Shown: positions 10,938 through 22,075, counted from the stretch's first letter. The stretch: 31,186 nt of DNA from Saccoglossus kowalevskii (GCF_000003605.2 NW_003120919.1:511985-543170), one strand, 5' to 3'. Program-made: numbers and translations. The notes: generated from the letters alone by a model not told the origin.

Positions 10938-11448
10938 CCTCTTGGCTGAGATAGCTCCGCTGTTAGTAATGCACATTTCAATTAAAGAACTGAAGATATC
11001 ATTAGAAAATGAACAATATGTATGGTATCAAAACAATCAGACTTGCGGTTTTCAACAAGTGAAAAATATCACTTTATACCAAAAGTTACAAAAATATTCA
11101 TCAAAATTAGAGAATTGAAGATATCATCATGAAAAGAACAAATCTGAGGTAGAACCACATGTATTACCTATATATGTAATATCAAAGCAAATGGACTTGC
11201 GGTTTTTAACCAGAAGTTGAAAATATTACTTTTTACCAAAAATATTCACCAAAATTAGAGAATTGAAGATATCATCATGAAATGAACAAATCTAAGAGGT
11301 CTACTCAAGGTACATATACACCAAGTATCAAAGCATTCAGGCTGGTAGTTTTCAAGAAGAAGTCGAAAAAGTAAAACATTGACACGGACGACGACGGACA
11401 ATCACTCATATGATAAGCTCCGCTCGACAAAGTCTACAGCGGAGCTAA
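10938..11448 (+). mobile_element. Hairpin-ended non-autonomous element, copy 2
   Basis: It begins CCTCTTGGCTGAGATAGCTC, then CGCTGTTAGTAATGCAC as in copy 1, and ends GTCTACAGCGGAGCTAA. The terminal hairpin is cleanest here: AGCTCCGCT at 11416-11424 pairs with AGCGGAGCT at 11438-11446, with CGACAAAGTCTAC between. Two internal modules are visible (CACTTTATACC near 11070 and TTACTTTTTACC near 11226). The left end shares CCTCTYGGCTGAGATAGCTC with copy 3, so the true 5' end may lie further left than in copy 1. Confidence 0.75.
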
Positions 11449-12218
11449 AAAAGTTAAATACAGAAATAAAATTTTCCACATGCGTTAAGATAGCAAGCAG
11501 GGAAAACAAATAACAATTGAGGGTTAGCCACACTTTCTCTAAAAGTTACTATAAAGCATGCTACTACACCAATCTATACACCATCTGTAAACTTAGATAT
11601 ACGAGTAGACTACTTAGGATACACATCCTAACTTTGTTCAAGAGATTACCTGACTGTCGATTTCACTGTTATTTTTTACTATTATGACTGTTTAAAACAT
11701 TTTTTAACACTTTCAGTCACGCGAATGACATGTAAATAAAACCATTTTCTGTTCACTGTGGGATTCTGTGTTGTATGTGAAATGGAACGTAAAAACAGGA
11801 GAAACAAAGGTCATAGCGTCGTAGTGACGACAAACATCGCGTGGGATTCGACAAACGCGAAGTATTTTAGGGGATATTTTAAAGCTCAACAATGTGCTGT
11901 ACATTGAATGATGGTCAATTTTGATGAAGTAAGGGTATTCAAAGGAAATATTCCTCTGTCAAAGGTCAGCCTTTCGATGTGAGCTACGAAATAAAGAAAT
12001 TCAAGTACAAAATCAAATAGTTTAATTTTTGCGGCAGATGTTCGCGAGATCTCCAGTTGAAAGGAAAAACACCTATTGCATGGGGAGTTCAAATTATTGT
12101 AGGGTGGAAAGACTATGACGTTTTATTCTGCCTTTATTTTAATTTTAACTATCACCAAATAACTACATGCTATTGACGATCAGTTGTAAACTTTGACAGG
12201 CTATAATTAGTACAGCAT
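11449..12218. other. Non-coding DNA with a patch of CpG around 11815-11870
   Basis: CpG dinucleotides cluster in GTCGTAGTGACGACAAACAT and the bases after it. Minus-strand frames at 11713-11904 and 11886-12092 show no known motif. Nothing further is supported. Confidence 0.4.
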
Positions 12219-12761
12219 ATGCGCTATTGTATCTACTACCTATATCCAAGTTTTCAGATAATGAATGGGTTGGTTCAGCAGCATGCTCAGCAACTTTCAA
12301 CTGCACAGACGGTTGATGGCTGTAAACTGGGAGGGTACATTAGACCCATTAGCAAGCGACTGCAAGGGTCAATAAAACCCATTCATCAGGACCTGCCATC
12401 CAATATTAGTAATCTAGGTTGTGTCCCTGGAAAGAATACACCTTACACTATGCACTGCCAACTCACCTACATACTAAAACCAATACAACAAAGGCCTTCC
12501 CTGTTTCCCTTATCAAATGTTCACACATTGCCAAGTAACTCAACAATTGCGAGGCAACACATTTCATTTTGTCATTTTCATCTAAACCAAGCCTTCACAC
12601 TGTATTTCCAAAATAAAATTACATGTAATTATTATACATTTGATAGCTTGCATCAAAATATTACAGAAATGAACATCTATTTTGTTAACATTACAATGTC
12701 TTTGACTAAATTGTACAATCCAAGGGCAAAGGCCTTCTTGACTAAATTTTCTACTTTTTGA
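12219..12761 (+). CDS. 180-codon open frame, possible exon, function unknown
   Basis: This is the longest open frame in the window. It has no recognisable domain. A possible internal exon at 12258-12334 is preceded by CCAAGTTTTCAG and followed by GGGAGG|GTACAT; it would read MNGLVQQHAQQLSTAQTVDG in frame. Low-complexity AT-rich DNA in the second half and lack of any known motif argue for a chance ORF, though 180 codons without a stop is uncommon at this base composition. Confidence 0.15.
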   Translation: MRYCIYYLYPSFQIMNGLVQQHAQQLSTAQTVDGCKLGGYIRPISKRLQGSIKPIHQDLPSNISNLGCVPGKNTPYTMHCQLTYILKPIQQRPSLFPLSNVHTLPSNSTIARQHISFCHFHLNQAFTLYFQNKITCNYYTFDSLHQNITEMNIYFVNITMSLTKLYNPRAKAFLTKFSTF

Positions 12762-12840
12762 CACCTTCGGTGGAGGCATAGTTTTCTGAAAAGACACTAC
12801 ATCTCCTGTTACATGCAAATACAACACTATTTTAATAATA

Positions 12841-13333
12841 GTTGCGTTCACGCACAGCTCCATAGCACGGGCTAAGAGGTCAAATTCCTTAGCCCATGCT
12901 TAGAAAACGTGCGTGAACGCTTAGCACGGGCTANNNNNNNNNNNNNNNNNNNNNNNNNNNNNNNNNNNNNNNNNNNNNNNNNNNNNNNNNNNNNNNNNNN
13001 NNNNNNNNNNNNNNNNNNNNNNNNNNNNNNNNNNNNNNNNNNNNNNNNNNNNNNNNNNNNNNNNNNNNNNNNNNNNNNNNNNNNNNNNNNNNNNNNNNNN
13101 NNNNNNNNNNNNNNNNNNNNNNNNNNNNNNNNNNNNNNNNNNNNNNNNNNNNNNNNNNNNNNNNNNNNNNNNNNNNNNNNNNNNNNNNNNNNNNNNNNNN
13201 NNNNNNNNNNNNNNNNNNNNNNNNNNNNNNNNNNNNNNNNNNNNNNNNNNNNNNNNNNNNNNNNNNNNNNNNNNNNNNNNNNNNNNNNNNNCAGCTTAAA
13301 TCTTAGCTGTACTTCGTGTAACGTGAACACAAC
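12841..13333. mobile_element. TA-flanked inverted-repeat element interrupted by an assembly gap
   Basis: The left end GTTGCGTTCACGCAC follows TA (12839-12840). The reverse complement of the right end, GTTGTGTTCACGTTACACG, is bounded by TA at 13334-13335. Inside the left end, TAGCACGGGCTAAG (12867 onward) is inverted as CTTAGCCCATGCTTA, and GCGTTCACGCAC is inverted as GTGCGTGAACGC (12909-12920), making a long hairpin. GCTTAGCACGGGCTA then starts again just before the gap, so the gap probably hides further hairpin or tandem units. A solo end of the same family lies at 14441-14484. Confidence 0.55.
12934..13291. other. Assembly gap (358 N)
   Basis: A run of N with no sequence. It falls inside a structured repeat, which is the likely reason for the break. 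Frames drawn through it are meaningless. Confidence 0.99.
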
Positions 13334-13572
13334 TAATAGAGCCAACCACACAAAAAGAAGGCTGCCATTTTACAGTGCATCAAAATGGGATTACAGGGCT
13401 TGAACACTATATACATGTTGTCTTCACATGTGTGGAAAAAGGTGGGGTTTGACTTGAGTAACTCACTGTTGGGGAAAAAAACATGTGTGACCCAGAACAG
13501 TTCAGTTTAGAATCAGAGCACTGGTGTTAAACTGGAGATGATCCACTTGTGAACAGGGTCTAAGGCTAAAAA

Positions 13573-13590
13573 AATGCCCTCTAATGGCAA
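13573..13590 (-). promoter_or_regulatory. CTCF-like site, minus orientation
   Basis: On the minus strand the site reads TTGCCATTAGAGGGCATT, close to the CCAxTAGAGGGC core. It is the only one of the four candidates pointing left. Confidence 0.25.
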
Positions 13591-14440
13591 TCCAATGGTA
13601 GGCGAATAAGGCGTGAAAAGGTTTGAACACCAAACTAAATGTAAACCACTGGGATGTATGAACAGAATGCAGATTTAGCTCACTGATAAGGAACATTTAC
13701 ATAGCAAATGCCATCAAAGGCAAACACACAAATTCCCTATATTATTCCTATAGACTACAGCAATTGTCTTATATTCAACCTTGAAAATAGAAGTTAAGTT
13801 CGAGGATTACAAGCACAAACGATTCCCTGGTACAATTGAAATCCCATCAACTTAATTTCCTCTGTATTTATTTTTGCAATTTTTTCCACTACATACACTT
13901 ATGAATGAAGAATTTGATTAGACACATACTTGTACTGTTACCTGTTACCTCCAGAGGAATTCTCATTCACATTTTAAATATTCCTTGATTCATCAGTTAC
14001 ATTGATCAATCATGCACAATATACACATCGGCAGTTTTACATTCAGAGCTGCACGCTCAACAAATAAGAACTGACAAAACTTAACAATGGACAGATAGTT
14101 ATTGGAAACTTGCTTTTAAGCTTGACTAGATTCCCATCAGAAGTGGGAAATCACTTTCAGGGCATCCAAGGGTTCTTATTTACAAATTAGACCGTATTTA
14201 TAAAAAGCAGAGAAATTCTGAAATCAAGGAATTGTTATTTAAAAAAAATTTACACAATGGTTGATGATAATAAAAGGAATAACAGTCGGTAGCACAATCT
14301 ACTGGTACACTTTCTGAATTTGCCTTGGGTATATTGTTTTAAAACTTGAAAAACAAGAATACCTTCCTAGTAACTATACTCGTAATCATAGTTAAAATGA
14401 CTGAATATTTTTGTATACATTCTTAACAAATTTGGGCATT

Positions 14441-14484
14441 CCTTAGCTCGCGCTAACCAGTTTCCTCTTGTGCGTGAACACAAT
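14441..14484. repeat. Solo end of the 12841-13333 repeat family
   Basis: CCTTAGCTCGCGCTAA followed by GTGCGTGAACACAATT matches, in the same order, the inner CCTTAGCCCATGCTTA / GTGCGTGAAC part of the 12841 element and its CGTGAACACAA right end. No opposite arm was found nearby. Confidence 0.45.
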
Positions 14485-16213
14485 TGGTCTATCCTAAATG
14501 CACTACTACTGAAATGCTACTTATCTAATTCTGTTTAATCACCAGAATAATAATTTACAGACAACATCAATAATATTTATGAACATTTTTGCCGAGATGG
14601 AAATATGAACACTGCACATTATGATATAAAGTGTCTATCTCTTCAGTTCTGACAGAACATTTGAGTTATTTTATTCATTCATTTGAAGACTAACAGAAGA
14701 AAGTTCTATTTACTTCCTTTATTAAAGAAGACTCCACGACTCATTTTGATAAGGACACTGACTTTTTTAAAATCAGGGCACCATTTTCTACAAAATAGGA
14801 TTACCACAAGCTTAGCAAGCTGGCAGAAAGTACATTTATTTTTGCACCAACTACAGCAGTAAAAGCCACAATTTTAACTGTAGCAGGTAGACACGCTAAC
14901 CATAAGTGCAAACATCCAGCATTAACATGTTTTCTCTCTTCAAAACACTGATTTGCTAATGCAAGATGTCGCTAATGACTTTATTATAAATTCAAAATGG
15001 CCAAGGCTTGGGGGTTTGTATACAGTAATCCGGAACATAAAAAACTGGGCGTTTCCTAATTACACTTGACAGTTTTTTTTTTTGTTTTTATGGAGGTAAT
15101 AACTGCACATTTGTTTTGGCACGCGACAGACAAGTATCGTGAAAACAGGAAATCAACAATGACAACAGAGATTCGTTAAATCAACATTTCACTATTACGT
15201 CATTTTACCACAATTCGCTAAAATTGCATGTCGCTTGTTGCAAGTTTTATAATTTGTTCACACAGGTATGCATAACTGGTATACTTCATAAAGACCATTG
15301 CCTTACGCCTTTACATTCATAATTCATTAATCTTAATTAAGCGTATCCAAGTTTCAAGACAATCCAATAGTACAGAATACGCCAAACGACCCATAATGGC
15401 AGTTTATTTTTAGAGTTTAGAATCATCGGTTGAGGTTTCAACCTTTTGACACAAACAGTAATAAATTTCACTACCAAGCACAATAAACTCAAATCATACT
15501 TTGCAGTGCAATACAACCAATACAAGCGAGTCTTGTATCAATCCGACGTGAGACCGAGAAATGAAGTGAATACATGGGTGATTAGAGAAACCTAGATTGT
15601 GTTTTATAGAAAACAATCAATGAGAAGTACAATACTATTGTTATAGCCACAGTATTAGCACTGGTATGAGACAAGGACAGCTAGTAAACATGCTTAACAT
15701 CACAAGACACGTGTTCTACATACAAGTACTCTAACAATAAACATACTAAGTAGACACAAGAAGACTAACCCAAGTCATTGAAAATGTCATAAATACTACA
15801 TATATACCTCTGGAAGATTTATTAAGTAAACAAATCTGCGTGAATTGATCAGCATTGAACATTTGTAAACTGTAAAACGTATATTCTTAAATGTTAAATA
15901 AAATGTTTTTCTATACAGGTATTACTGTAAACATGTCCCCTATAGCCAAATAGCAACATGAATAACTTAAACTAAGAACCACAGTGAAATGTGGTTGCTG
16001 ACCTTAGGATTTCAAACAGCCAACCATACAAAATTAATTAAAGTTTCAGGTAATTTCAGTCCCACAAGTGTGTTAGCTATGACCACCTTTAACCTAAATG
16101 ACATGCAACATGCAAATTTAATCATAAAATTAAACTTATTGTCATAAAATAAAATAGTCTGTCAAGGTCAACATACAAAATAACAAATCAATTAGGCTAG
16201 CCATTTTAAAGAA

Positions 16214-16384
16214 GATTAGAAAGGTATCATCAGAAAATGAACAAATCTGACAGAGGTTCACCCAAGGTACCTACATACTAAGTATCAAAGCAATTGAGTC
16301 GGTAGTTTTCAAGAAGTCGAAAATAGAATTCTTGGGGGATGGAAGGATGGACGGGCTGATGGAAGGATGGACGGACAGACGACC
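16214..16384 (+). mobile_element. Diverged fragment of the hairpin-ended family plus 20-bp duplication
   Basis: From GATTAGAAAGGTATCATCAG through GAACAAATCTGACAGAGG, CACCCAAGGTACCTACATAC and AAGTATCAAAGCAATTGAG to CAAGAAGTCGAAAAT, the order matches the last third of copies 1-3. It then diverges into a 20-bp direct duplication (GATGGAAGGATGGACGGGCT at 16338-16357, repeated with two changes at 16358-16377) and GACGGACAGACGACC. No terminal hairpin follows. This is probably an old relative or subfamily. Confidence 0.55.
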
Positions 16385-16767
16385 ACCTATAGAAATCTGT
16401 CCACTCAGTCAGTTGCGTATTTATATATACGTCACAAAAGGTCCATGCCAAGCAAGACACATTATAAGACCACGATACTTTAAATGTTTTCATTTCTAAG
16501 ATAGATTGTTGTGTTTTATGTTTTGTATTGAAATAAATGGACATGGTACATTTTTACATCGTTGATTACATGTGTAAAGCTGCATACATTCAACAATTGA
16601 ACACCAATAAGCAGAACACAGATCAGTCAGAGGTCATCCCAAGGTCTACCACAACAATTAAGTATTTGATAAACAAATGTACAATGTGTCAAAAACCACT
16701 GTAGGGGTACTGTTTGAACAACAATGATGGCATACAGACGAGTTTCAAAACAACAATCAGTGCCATA

Positions 16768-16785
16768 TGTCTATAGAGGGCGCTG
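16768..16785 (+). promoter_or_regulatory. CTCF-like site
   Basis: TGTCTATAGAGGGCGCTG has the AGAGGGCGCTG core typical of CTCF motifs, but the 5' part (CTAT) departs from CCAC. Confidence 0.3.
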
Positions 16786-17161
16786 CACGCTGGTAGTAGA
16801 AATGTCTTCTACTGGTGTTCTGATATCAAGATAACAATATCATGTTTCAGTGTATTCATGTGCTGATAAAGAGCAAGCCATCATATGCTTGTCTTGGCCA
16901 CCACTGAAGTACACAGCTTTGAAGGGTCTCTCAACTTTCCTCTGAGTAGGCTCAAAACAATATATGTCATCAGTCAATGTCACCAAGTACAAACAGTTCA
17001 ATAATTATCATGATTGATTTAAACCAAATAAAGAAACTTTTAAAATAACGATGAACAATGCACATGATTTCATTTTCGTTTTGTTGGAAACAAATTTTTA
17101 CTGAATTGACTATTTTTTTTTACAAGCAAAAATACCACCCAGTCAATTTACTTATTCAATT

Positions 17162-17352
17162 TTACCCTTTGAGCACCAAAAATGGGATAAATTTATTCAC
17201 TTTTTCCCCGTAATTTTCACTGAATGCCATCTTGATTTTAAAACTAAATGTAACGCTGCTTCTAATTTTTGATCAAAAAAGTTCCAAGCAGACTACAAAT
17301 AAAACTACCTTGTGGATTGGTGTCAAAAGTAGACTTTGGCACTCAAATTTGT
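17162..17352. mobile_element. Short MITE with CTTTGAGYRCCAAA-type ends
   Basis: The left end CCCTTTGAGCACCAAAAAT (17165 onward) pairs with the reverse complement of the right end, AAATTTGAGTGCCAAAG (17334-17350). About 13 of 15 bases agree. No clear target duplication is seen, so boundaries are approximate. The interior is AT-rich and non-coding. It ends about 20 bp before copy 3 of the hairpin-ended family. Confidence 0.4.
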
Positions 17353-17370
17353 CAGAGACAAAAAAACAAA

Positions 17371-17747
17371 CCTCTCGGCTGAGATAGCTCTGATGTTAGC
17401 AATGCACATTTCAATTAAAGAACTGAAGATATTATTAGAAAATGAACAAATCTGAGAGTACCTATATGTGCAAGCAATCAGATTTGTGGTTTTTAACTAG
17501 AAGTCAAAAATATCACTTTTTACCAAAAGAAATAAAAAATATTCATCAAAATTAGAGAATTTAAGATATCATCACGAAATGAACAAATCTGAGAGAGGTC
17601 TGCCCAAGGTACATATACACCAAGTATCAAAGCAATAAGAATTGCAGTTTTCAAGAAGAAGTCGAAATAGTAAAAAGTTGACACGGACGACAACGGAAAA
17701 TCACTCATATGATAAGCTCCGCTTGACAAAGTCGACAGTGACACTAA
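17371..17747 (+). mobile_element. Hairpin-ended non-autonomous element, copy 3 (short)
   Basis: It begins CCTCTCGGCTGAGATAGCTC and ends GTCGACAGTGACACTAA. It carries only one internal module (ATCACTTTTTACC near 17512), so it is shorter than copies 1 and 2. The outer end is mutated: AGCTCTGATGT at the left and CAGTGACACTAA at the right replace AGCTCCGCTGT and CAGCGGAGCTAA, which would weaken the terminal hairpin. It is probably older than copies 1 and 2. Confidence 0.7.
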
Positions 17748-18364
17748 AACATTAAGTAATTCATATACAAAATTAGTTGAGCATCATACTAGCTTTATTA
17801 GAAGCACAGCTTCAAAAGAAGCAAACACCAGGCAAAAACTGTATACATGTATACTGCATACTGGATACTGGATCATTGAAATATGATGTCATTTACATAA
17901 GCACATGTGCTTTTAAATAGGAGGAATATTCATGTGGTATGATGTTTGCAGGGATATTCACTAGGTTTTATAATCACTGATCTGTGAAAGAAATAGCTCA
18001 TTTGACTGTCATGTTCAGGGTTTTAATGCATCCATCAGTGAAAAACAAAATTAAAACCCAGACAGCATTTTATCGGAGTCCTACTACTCGAGCCAGCTCC
18101 ACTAAACCTTTGGGGTTGAACTTTGATAGGGTTGACTCCCAACATGGCCCGACCGTGTATACGCATCAGGGCCCAACTATCGTGCAGTGTTTCCTGTTTA
18201 TTCGAGATACAAGTACCTAAATCATAATACCAGTGCATTGTCTTTTCTACCTCCATGCTCTGTCTCGTGACTGTTTTTCTCCCAGCTCAACAGCATCATG
18301 CCTCCCCCCGACCGTGTAAAATGTATTAGAGATAATAATCTCCTGTTAATCGGTGGGAGGAACA
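17748..18364. other. Non-coding DNA with some CpG, nothing recognised
   Basis: CCGACCGTGTA occurs twice (near 18150 and 18308). Frames at 17984-18220 and 18035-18256 overlap on opposite strands and have no known motif. Confidence 0.4.
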
Positions 18365-18533
18365 GTAGTTAAGCTCTGATAAGAATGCTGCCGTGTGGAC
18401 ATAGCAAGTAGTTCAGCTCTGATAGAATGCTGCCGTGTGAACATAGCAAGTAGTTCAGCTCTGATAGAATGCTGCCGTGTGAACATAGCAAGTAGTTCAG
18501 CTCTGATAGAATGCTGCCGTGTGAACATAGCAA
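18365..18533. repeat. Tandem array, four 42-43 bp units
   Basis: Units start GTAGTTMAGCTCTGATA at 18365, 18408, 18450 and 18492. Units 2-4 look identical; unit 1 has three small differences, including one extra base. Because 42 is a multiple of three, a minus-strand frame (18346-18606) reads through three units as MFTRQHSIRAELLA repeats. No other sign of coding is present, so I treat it as a minisatellite. Confidence 0.95.
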
Positions 18534-20733
18534 TAGTATGAAAGCACAAATTTAAAATAGTTAAATGAGATACTGATGTAGATGTACTGTAATCATGCAG
18601 CTGCAACCAGACAACATTAAGTGATTAACTCTTATGACCTGGGTGAGGGTTAAAGAGAAAGTGTATTCGGTGAACTTATTGGCACAACATCTGGAATATT
18701 CAAACTTTGACAGTCTTGAATTTTTCTCTAAGGACAAAGCTTAAATTACACATTCATTTCACTGATGCAAGGAACTTGATAGATAAAGTATTATCAAAGA
18801 TGGACTGGAACAGGAAGTCAGTAGAAGACAAAAGATTTTGTCATTAGCGTGGGGGAAAGTTGGTCAGCGTAGGGGGGAAACAGAGGTGTTAATCTGAGAA
18901 TTTATTGTCTATTCTTGTTTGTGATTGGTCCTGTTTTGGGGGATCGTGATGTAGCTCCGTCTTCGAGAATGAGGTCTTCTGTCGCAAGGGATGGGCAGTT
19001 TGAAATTCTGTATGCGCACACTGGAAGTTTTTCAAATAAGGTGAATAAATGGTTGAACTGAGGTCAAAGGTCATATCACTTGTTAATTGTAACAGGGCCA
19101 CATCAGTGACCATAAGAATGAGTGAAATCTGATCAGGTTGTGTACAGAGTTATTTGTAGACGCATTACACAACCTTTACACCAAGCAACAAAGAACTACG
19201 AACAAGAACCTCTGCAAATAGATCAGATTGCTAAGAGACTTATTCCCACATTCAACTCCGGGTACACAACTATTCATGCAGATACAGATCTGTTAAAAAT
19301 AAATTCATAAATGGGTCCTACTGTTACTTTTAGAAAGGCATTTTTCTGGCCAAAATCTTAGAGCAATATTTTGCGCATAAATATGTTCTTACAATTTATT
19401 TATTCATTTTGAACCAAACTTGTAGCAAATGAAAAACGATTCACTACATGTCGTGATCAAAGTTTAGGAAAGATGACGCAAGATGACTTTGAGTTTAAAG
19501 GGTTTGGTTCACACAAAATGTATTTTATTATACAAAACTTGTAAACAGTACATTCATCTTAACACAGTCCCACTTTAGTATGTTCTAATACTGTTATTTG
19601 TTTTCATTATAATTTTGGAAGTCAATTTCACTAAATCATACAGTCAAATCATGCATCTTTGTCATACAGGTGAAGTTACTTTACACAGAAAGTTTATGGT
19701 AGCTGTTTTCACTAGCAAAGTGTTACAAAAACAATCTGTAAGTTGCTTATTGGTTCCATCTGACCTTACATGTACTTGTGTCAAGTTAAGGTGATATCAA
19801 AGATTTAACTAACAAAATAACATCAGATGCATTGAAAAATTTAAGGGATAAAATCTAAAAACCCATAATATTTTATTGTACAATAAATAAGTGGTTTCTT
19901 GTACATACAAGCAGTTGAAAAGTGACAATTATTCCCAAATTAATTATTTGTTGGATTTAAATTAGCTAGTTTCCCTGAAAAACAAAAAGTAATGCTACAA
20001 GGGGTAAAAAAACTTGTAGAACAGAGCACAAAGAACCAAACAATAGTGCCGGAAGGATGGCCTCTTATTCAGAGTATGTATTGTTTCATAAACTTACCTG
20101 ATCACGATTTACACATCGCCAAGGCCTTTTGGACGGAGACCTGTCTTCGAAATCCATGCTTGTCAAGTCACTATAGTAACTACAAGGATAGATTACGTGC
20201 CAAACTACTGGAACAACAACTTGGTAGTTTTCCGCTAAAAAATTTATGAACGATCTATATCGGTTAAGTATCACAGGCATGCAGTCAGTGTGCAAACAAA
20301 CTGCATTATTATGCCACGCTCCATAGACAACACTGAGAGACACACGTGGCTACACTTGGCAGGTATCCAAGGTAGTTCTCATTGGATGATCCATGTGTTT
20401 TGTACAACAATACACATGAATGCATTGTTCAACTCAACACAACAATGACAGTATTCCATTCATCCAGAAATTCAAAATCGTGAACACCCCCAACTTACTA
20501 AAAAATCAATGAAACTCCCATGCACGTATGCATTGTGTTGTTTAGAAACTTTCAGCATTTTGTGAGCAGTTCTTACAGACTGAACTGATACAAAAATCTA
20601 TGAAATTGAATGACAACTATTTTATTTACTAAGAACCTCATACCACAAAATACATCATTCTGTGACTGTATGCTTAAATTTTGGCAAACTTGCATGTTGC
20701 CATTACTTGGACTATATAGTGAAAACTTGCAAA
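18534..20733. other. AT-rich non-coding DNA, nothing recognised
   Basis: A short G-rich duplication (AGCGTGGGGGAAA / AGCGTAGGGGGGAAA) lies near 18846-18880. Several 60-85 codon frames occur on both strands without motif or convincing splice signals. Confidence 0.45.
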
Positions 20734-20844
20734 TCATATATCTAAGAACTGTGTGTGGAAAGAGTCAAAACCTGGCAAGGCCAGAACAAGATCCACTTCT
20801 CTGTCAATGAGGCCATTCTCACCTGAGTAATGCAGAGGTGTGAA
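20734..20844 (-). pseudogene. Ankyrin-repeat-like fragment, broken
   Basis: On the minus strand the frame reads FTPLHYSGENGLIDREVDLV and a few more residues to a TGA. TPLHY..ENG matches the ankyrin consensus TPLHxAAxxG at the start of helix 1. Immediately upstream is an in-frame TAA with no AG splice acceptor between it and TPLH, so this frame cannot be a normal exon start. Another frame upstream reads KDINSHLC after a T-rich stretch ending TTAG. I read it as a decayed exon or retrocopy scrap; chance similarity is possible because only one repeat is present. Confidence 0.25.
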
Positions 20845-22075
20845 TTAATATCCTTATCTAACCTTCAAAAAAATACCACATGGACAATAAACAAGTACAT
20901 GTATAAGGAAGACAATGAAACTATCAAGTACCCTGATTGCATGCAGATGTAAATTTATTTGATCACATTTCTTTTTTCATTTCTTTTATCTTGGTGCAAT
21001 GCAGTCGCCTTTCATGAATGAGGGTAAAGAAAGACGTTTGTTTAGTTTTTTTTCCCCACTGGGATATAGAAACTCTTTGACTTAAATGGATGGGTGTGGC
21101 CTATAATACTATAATTAGGCAAGACATTTTCTGAACTATGTCAAGGTCATAATATTTCATTGGTGTGGGAAGGTCAAGCAAAATCATTTTTTTTTAACCA
21201 CTATGCAAGTCTTCCCTGAGATGTTATATCAACACCTACCTGGCTCAATTTAACATCAACCAAGTCACACACATGAACACTGCCAATTTTACTTCACAAA
21301 ATGTTTATGACAACAAAAGTTGCAGCTACAAAATCTAAGATTTTTGTAAAATTAAAATCTGTGGTATTACAACTGGACAACAAGATATTTACGAATGTAT
21401 TGTATTTATATTTTCAGTTTAGTGTCATGTAGTATTATTTTCATGCACCATAAAGTCTATCTTTAATTTATTGTATCTTTATTGAGTTTTATGGGCAAGG
21501 TATTTAGTTGCCAAAACAACCAAGTTACAACCTTCATTGTCATGGTAACGAAGGATTATGCACCAGTGGTTAATATTTCATCTAGTAGTTACAAGCGATC
21601 TACATAAAACGCATTGGATCTATTTGAAGTCCAACTCCTGAAGCTGATGCAAGCTGTAAAAGGTTTTTTTGGTCATCATGGTTTTGTCCACCTTGCAAAC
21701 ACTCGATATTGTCACTTGTGATATAAACTTATCCACAGGTTGCTTATCAAAATGACAGGAGCATCTCAAGTCAAAATAAGTCATATTTCAATGGCCCGGC
21801 ATATACTAAATACAAATTTTGGTTAATGCATGCTTTTAATATGATTAAAACAAGTTATTGTTAATGACATAGTCCCTGTTAGAATTAGGGGAAATGTTAT
21901 TCATGCCAAAAATAAAGTTACAAACCAAAAGCACAGTTAATAATTGAGGGTGAATAAATGGCTGGTCTAGTATCAACAGAAATTAGATGAATTAATTACT
22001 CTTTTAAAAAGCTTGTATGTCAAGCTATGGCCAACTGCTGCATACACAGGTTTTGATTTGACTTTTTTTTTTGAG
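20845..22075. other. AT-rich non-coding DNA, nothing recognised
   Basis: No repeat pair, RNA gene or domain was seen. A small AAAATCT/AGATTTT palindrome is near 21330. Confidence 0.45.

Larger units (their letters stand above)
13334..16213. other. AT-rich non-coding DNA with one CTCF-like site and one repeat fragment
   Basis: No coding exon or RNA gene was recognised. Individually listed are the site at 13573-13590 and the repeat end at 14441-14484. Frames at 13502-13696 and 15337-15525 have no motif. Confidence 0.45.

Noticed and set aside
12258-12320. Thrombospondin type-1-like reading (EWVGSAACSATFNC) in a second frame
   Set aside because: Key Trp spacing and CxGG are missing and a stop follows at once; likely chance.
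12872-13403. Long frames on both strands through the N run
   Set aside because: They exist only because unknown bases are read as open; no sequence supports them.
18035-18256. Minus-strand 73-codon frame
   Set aside because: An overlapping plus-strand frame of similar size and no recognisable motif make a real gene unlikely.
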